The notes under the pieces were generated by a model. That model saw only the letters and a program-made list of their open reading frames with translations, searched no databases and was not told the origin of the DNA. The translations under genes and the position numbers were made by a program. From Methylobacterium sp. J-048 (GTDB lineage Bacteria; Pseudomonadota; Alphaproteobacteria; Rhizobiales; Beijerinckiaceae): a stretch of DNA of 64,000 bases. The stretch is taken from contig NZ_JAKSYL010000284.1 of assembly GCF_022829515.1 (NCBI RefSeq), positions 1-64,000 of the forward strand, in the 5' to 3' direction. Each line of letters begins with the position of its first letter. Positions within the stretch are counted from its first letter, which is position 1. Below, piece after piece: positions 60,323 through 64,000 of the stretch.

Positions 60323-61817
60323 CCTCGAACATCGTCCACAGGCCGGTATCGAACCGCTCCAGCACCGTGGCGCTGATCAGCCAGCGCCCCGGATTGTCGG
60401 CCAGGAAGCCGATGCGGGCGGTCCGGCCTTCGAGCAGCTGGAAGGTGTCGAGCCAGTAGGGCTCCCAGCCGTCGTCCAGGGGGTGAAGCAGGCGGAAACA
60501 ATGGCCGTGCAGGTGCAAGGCCTGCGGGAAGGCGGTCTCGTTGCGCAGGGCCAGTACCACCACCTGCCCGCGCTTCACCGTGAAGATCGGTTGGATTCCC
60601 ACACTCGCGCTGGTGCCGTTCACCGCCCAGATTTTTTGGGGATCGCCGGTATAGACCGGCTCCGGCGCCGGCTTGTCCTTCGGCGCATCCTTTCCGGCAT
60701 CTTTGGCGGCCTTCGGCACGAAGGCCCCGCCGGTGATCACGACGTCCCGCCGCAGGGCGTTCTGGAGCTTGATCTCGGCGGGTAAGCGCTTGTTCTCGCC
60801 GATCGGGCCGATCGGCGGCCGCTTGTCGGTGATCTTGGCGCCCTTCGTGGTCACGGTCGCCAGGGTCAGGCCCTGGCCGACGAGCGCGATGATCGAGCAG
60901 GTGGCGCCTTCCTGCTCGGGAAGGTCGACCATCAGGTCGTAGCGGGTGCCCGGGGGGAACGGCAGGGTCGCACGCAGGGGCTCAAACGTGTCGGTCGGCT
61001 GCCCGTCGACCGCCGCGACGTAGACCTTCACGCCCTCGAACCGGAGGCGCGTCCCCCTTGCGTTGCAGGCGTTGCCGAGGCGCAGGCGGACCCGCGCGCC
61101 CGGGCGCGCCTCGAACGTATCCGGCACCGGCTTGCCGTTGACCGTGACAAGGTTGCCGAGGCGCCCGTTCGTGGCGGCAAACAGCGGCTGACCGAACGGC
61201 ATCAGGCTGGCATCGTCCTCCAGCCGCCAATCCTGCATCACCAGCCCGACATCGGCGTCGATGAGCGGCGGGTTCGCTTCCTCGACGATCAGCATGCCGG
61301 CCAGGCCCCGGCCGGACGGCTCGCTCGCCCCGCCGACGACGAGGGGGCGGATCAGGTAGGTCCCCGCATCCGGTGGCGTGAACTGGTAGAGGAAGTCGCC
61401 CTCCGGCTGGATCGGCGCCTGGGTCACGCCCCCGACCCCGTCCATCGCGTTGATGGTGCGTACCCCATGCCAGTGCACCGAGAGCGGCTTGTCGGTGCGA
61501 TTCTCGATCTTGAGCCGGACCGGCTGGCCGAGCTTGATCCGCACGAGCGGCGGCAGGGTCTTGCCGTCGAAGCACCAGACGGGGGTCTCGGCCGCGGGCT
61601 CGGGCCGCAGCCGGGTTTTTCCTGGCGCGGCCGGCAGGGCGGGGGCCGAGGCGGCGGGTTCCGGTGCCGCCGAGCTCTGCGCCTTCTCGGGTGCCGCTCC
61701 CTGTGCCCAGCCTGTTTCCGGCATCAGCCCGAACGCGGCCGCCGTGGCGAGCAGGGTCCGGCGCGATGGCGGGCCGGCGCTGAGATCGGTCGGCGGCACA
61801 GGGCGGGATGAGGTCAT
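60315..61817 (-). CDS. Multicopper oxidase-like cupredoxin protein with degraded copper sites
   Basis: A 500-aa, three-cupredoxin-domain protein with a Tat signal (SRRTLLATAAAFGLMPETGWA) from the start at 61817. Of the four multicopper-oxidase ligand motifs, HWHG (residue ~117) and HLHGH (~450) remain. The second motif (usually HSH) reads GTYLIRPLVVGG. The fourth (usually HCHxxxH, which also holds the T1 cysteine) reads WLISATVLERFDTGLW. The T1 and most T3 ligands are therefore absent, and normal oxidase chemistry is unlikely. It could be structural, as FtsP/SufI is, or bind copper in another way. Confidence 0.82.
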   Translation of the reverse strand: MTSSRPVPPTDLSAGPPSRRTLLATAAAFGLMPETGWAQGAAPEKAQSSAAPEPAASAPALPAAPGKTRLRPEPAAETPVWCFDGKTLPPLVRIKLGQPVRLKIENRTDKPLSVHWHGVRTINAMDGVGGVTQAPIQPEGDFLYQFTPPDAGTYLIRPLVVGGASEPSGRGLAGMLIVEEANPPLIDADVGLVMQDWRLEDDASLMPFGQPLFAATNGRLGNLVTVNGKPVPDTFEARPGARVRLRLGNACNARGTRLRFEGVKVYVAAVDGQPTDTFEPLRATLPFPPGTRYDLMVDLPEQEGATCSIIALVGQGLTLATVTTKGAKITDKRPPIGPIGENKRLPAEIKLQNALRRDVVITGGAFVPKAAKDAGKDAPKDKPAPEPVYTGDPQKIWAVNGTSASVGIQPIFTVKRGQVVVLALRNETAFPQALHLHGHCFRLLHPLDDGWEPYWLDTFQLLEGRTARIGFLADNPGRWLISATVLERFDTGLWTMFEVT

Positions 61818-61977
61818 GGGATCTCGACGGCGGCTCGCAACGGACCCGGCTAGATAGCGGCGTGTCCGTGGGGGCGCCACAGCCGCCACGAGAGGTCAAG
61901 TTTTTTGCTGCGAGCCGTTCGGCCCATGCTATAGGGCGCGCTTCCGGCGGTCGGCGACGCGCCGGGTGTCGGCGCGC

Positions 61978-62062
61978 GCGGGCGTGGCGGAACTGGTAGA
62001 CGCGCTGGATTTAGGTTCCAGTGTCGCAAGACGTGGGGGTTCGAGCCCCTCCGCCCGCACCA
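61978..62062 (+). tRNA. tRNA-Leu(UAG)
   Basis: Full cloverleaf of 85 nt: acceptor GCGGGCG pairs with CGCCCGC, D-arm GGCGGAACTGGTAGACGC with the GG box, anticodon stem CTGGA/TCCAG with loop TTTAGGT giving anticodon TAG, a long variable arm (class II), T-arm GGGGGTTCGAGCCCC and an encoded 3' ACCA. The long variable arm and discriminator A are typical of leucine tRNA. A CTATAG -10-like box lies about 45 bp upstream. Confidence 0.97.
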
Positions 62063-62204
62063 GGACGCTTCTCGGTATGGTGCGGTCCTGTTCGGGGCCG
62101 CCTCATCACCGTATCCGGCACCTCCGTATCCCGGCCCCGCCACCAAGCCACACGACGCCGGCCCGGCCGGCGGCCACAAGGTTTTTTGAAGAGCGACGAC
62201 GACG

Positions 62205-63602
62205 ATGCAGGTGACCGAGATCAACGCCCAGGGTCTGAAGCGCGAGTTTCAGGTGCTGCTGGCCGCCCAGGAACTCGAGGAGCGCCTGACGACCGAGCTC
62301 TCCGGCATGAAGGACAAGGTCCAGCTGAAGGGCTTCCGCCCCGGCAAGGTTCCGGTCGCGCACCTGCGCAAGGTCTATGGTCGTTCGGTCATGGCCGAAG
62401 TGGTGCAGAACGCCGTCAACGAGGCCAACCGCAAGATCGTCGCCGACAACGATCTCAAGCTCGCCCTGGAGCCGCAGGTCGAGTTCCCGACCGACCAGGC
62501 CGAGATCGAGAAGGCGCTGGACGCCAAGGCCGATCTCGCCTTCAAGGTCGCCCTCGAGGTGATGCCGAATTTCGAGCTGGCCGATCTGTCCGACGTCAGC
62601 CTCAAGAAGCTGGTCGCGAAGCCCGAGGACTCCGAGGTCGACGAGGCCCTGCAGCGCATGGCCGGCCAGAGCCGCCCGTTCACCGAGCGGGAGGAGGGCG
62701 CCGAGGCCCAGGACGGCGACCGCGTGACCATCGATTTCGTCGGTCGCATCGACGGCGAGGAGTTCCAGGGCGGCAAGGGCGAGGGCATCGACCTGGAGCT
62801 CGGCTCCGGCTCGTTCATTCCCGGCTTCGAGGAGCAGCTCGTCGGCGCCAAGGTCGGCGACAAGCGGGTCGTCAAGGCGACCTTCCCGGAGGCCTACGGG
62901 GCCGAGCAGCTCGCCGGCAAGGATGCCGAATTCGACGTGACCGTCACGAAGATCCAGGCGCCGGGCGAGGCCAAGATCGACGACGAATTCGCCAAGTCGC
63001 TGGGCATGGAGTCGCTCGAGAAGCTGCGCGAGGCGATCGCCAAGGCCATCGGCGGCGATTTCGAGGCGGCCTCGCGGCGCAAGCTCAAGAAGGAGCTCCT
63101 CGACGCCCTGGACGGCAAGTACGCCTTCGAGCTGCCGCCGTCCCTGGTCGCACAGGAATTCGCCAGCGTCTGGGCGCAGGTGGAGCAGGACCTCAAGGCC
63201 CGTGGCAAAAGCTTCGAGGACGAGGACACCACCGAGGAGAAGGCCCAGGCCGACTACCGGAAGATCGCCGAGCGTCGCGTCCGGCTCGGTCTCGTGCTTG
63301 CACAGGTCGGCGAGAGAGCCGATATCAAGGTTTCCGACGAGGAGGTGAACCAGGCCCTCATCGCTCGGGTCCGGCAGTTCCCGGGCCAGGAGCAGCAGGT
63401 GTGGGACTTCTACCGCAAGAACCCGCAGGCGCTCGCCGAGCTTCGGGCGCCGCTGTTCGAGGAGAAGGTGGTTGACCACGTCCTCGGCCAAGTCAAACTC
63501 GTCGAGGAGCCGGTCTCGAAAGAGACGCTTTTCGCCGATGAGGATGACGACGACACGACCGGCGAGAAGCCGGCAGACAAGGCCGATTCCTCGGCCGACT
63601 GA
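62205..63602 (+). CDS. tig: Trigger factor
   Basis: Ribosome-bound peptidyl-prolyl isomerase and chaperone, 465 aa. N-terminal ribosome-binding domain with the signature LKGFRPGKVPVAHLRKVYG (GFRxGKxP). FKBP domain at about 160-245 (GDRVTIDFVGRIDGEEFQGGKGEGIDLELGSGSFIPGFEEQLVG). C-terminal chaperone arms follow, then an acidic Asp-rich tail (DEDDDDTTGEKPADKAD). The clpP gene follows on the same strand, the standard tig-clpP order. Confidence 0.97.
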   Translation: MQVTEINAQGLKREFQVLLAAQELEERLTTELSGMKDKVQLKGFRPGKVPVAHLRKVYGRSVMAEVVQNAVNEANRKIVADNDLKLALEPQVEFPTDQAEIEKALDAKADLAFKVALEVMPNFELADLSDVSLKKLVAKPEDSEVDEALQRMAGQSRPFTEREEGAEAQDGDRVTIDFVGRIDGEEFQGGKGEGIDLELGSGSFIPGFEEQLVGAKVGDKRVVKATFPEAYGAEQLAGKDAEFDVTVTKIQAPGEAKIDDEFAKSLGMESLEKLREAIAKAIGGDFEAASRRKLKKELLDALDGKYAFELPPSLVAQEFASVWAQVEQDLKARGKSFEDEDTTEEKAQADYRKIAERRVRLGLVLAQVGERADIKVSDEEVNQALIARVRQFPGQEQQVWDFYRKNPQALAELRAPLFEEKVVDHVLGQVKLVEEPVSKETLFADEDDDDTTGEKPADKADSSAD

Positions 63603-63673
63603 GCCCCGCACTGTCCCAGGACGGCGGGCATAGGGTTAGGCGATGGTTAAGCATCGCCGGTGTTCGCTGACAT

Positions 63674-63707
63674 GCCCGGGCTGCCCTGATTCGCGGCAGC
63701 CCCGGGC
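63674..63707 (+). terminator. Hairpin between tig and clpP
   Basis: Stem GCCCGGGCTGCC / GGCAGCCCCGGGC (one bulged C) with a 9-nt loop, 20 bp before the clpP start. There is no T run. It may attenuate or process the tig-clpP message. Confidence 0.5.
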
Positions 63708-63727
63708 CTCACTCTGGGCAGGACGAG

Positions 63728-64000
63728 ATGAGAGATCCGATCGACGTCTACAATAACGCACTCGTGCCGATGGTCGTCGAGCAGTCGAGCCGCGGCGAGC
63801 GCGCCTTCGACATCTACTCCCGCCTGCTGCGCGAGCGCATCATCTTCCTCACCGGTCCCGTGGAGGATTACGGTGCGTCGCTGATCGTGGCCCAGCTTCT
63901 GTTTCTCGAGGCTGAGAACCCCAAGAAGGAAATTTCCTTCTATATCAATTCCCCCGGCGGCGTCGTGACCTCGGGTCTGTCGATCTACGACACGATGCAG
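63728..64000 (+). CDS. clpP: ATP-dependent Clp protease proteolytic subunit (3' end outside window)
   Basis: The first 91 residues are present. MRDPIDVYNNALVPMVVEQSSRGERAFDIYSRLLRERIIFLTGPVEDYGASLIVAQLLFLEAENPKKEISFYINSPGGVVTSGLSIYDTMQ matches ClpP, including the SPGG oxyanion segment; the catalytic Ser lies beyond the window edge. It forms the peptidase barrel used by ClpX/ClpA. GGACGAG precedes the ATG. Confidence 0.96.
   Translation, partial: MRDPIDVYNNALVPMVVEQSSRGERAFDIYSRLLRERIIFLTGPVEDYGASLIVAQLLFLEAENPKKEISFYINSPGGVVTSGLSIYDTMQ

Noticed and set aside
61978..62062. tRNA-Leu as an attachment site of a genomic island
   Set aside because: The flanks are ordinary core genes (tig, clpP on one side), no integrase is present and no repeat of the tRNA 3' end was noticed nearby.

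Overview
The window is a high-GC alphaproteobacterial chromosome segment, most like Methylobacterium/Methylorubrum (Hyphomicrobiales). This rests on the Porin_2-type porins, the phaR-phaA-phaB block, GlnA/GlnII/GlnB together with a GstI-like small protein, and several short families (DUF1640, DUF4337, PsiE-like) common in that group. The genus is an inference from gene content; no 16S or marker search was possible.

Layout. 1-9.9 kb is a tandem same-strand array of five porin paralogues: the first is cut by the window edge and the third carries a one-base frameshift. Three of the full-length genes have long AT-rich leaders that share a GTTGC-N6-GCAAC dyad about 220 bp before the start codon. 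10.1-15.1 kb is a tri/dicarboxylate module: a 2HCT transporter, an MFS citrate/tricarballylate-type transporter, a divergent GntR regulator and a TcuA-like flavoprotein. 15.3-18.4 kb is addB without an adjacent addA. 18.6-25.9 kb is mixed housekeeping: glutaryl-CoA dehydrogenase, an AEC carrier, a methyltransferase with a premature amber codon, a Cys/Met-metabolism PLP enzyme, TspO and small membrane proteins. 26.0-30.4 kb is an RND pump with its adaptor.

30.6-35.1 kb holds a small ORF, a collapsed MerR gene and three glycosyltransferases. 35.2-39.2 kb has a cytochrome b/molybdopterin oxidoreductase pair, an SPFH/NfeD pair and an ArsR/AHSA1 pair whose candidate operator overlaps the arsR start codon. 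39.4-42.3 kb is a divergent PEP-carboxylase homologue with altered active-site motifs. 42.4-44.9 kb has small exported proteins and rpmF. 45-48 kb is the PHB block phaR/phaA/phaB. 48.6-54.8 kb contains a lipoprotein, small membrane proteins, a glycerophosphodiesterase, a DMT transporter, a D-2-hydroxyacid dehydrogenase, a cupin, an RNase D-like nuclease and a VOC protein. 54.8-58.6 kb is the nitrogen-assimilation block: glnA, glnII with a candidate sigma-54 promoter, a GstI-like gene and glnB. 58.8 kb to the end has the NAD(P)HX repair enzyme, a cupredoxin protein with degraded copper sites, tRNA-Leu(UAG), tig and the start of clpP.

Intergenic space is seeded with several families of dispersed palindromic repeats, some stacked in a fixed order. 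They sit mostly at operon ends and next to broken genes (MerR) or apparently rearranged loci (addB, glnB/glnA). No CRISPR array, prophage or insertion sequence was recognised.
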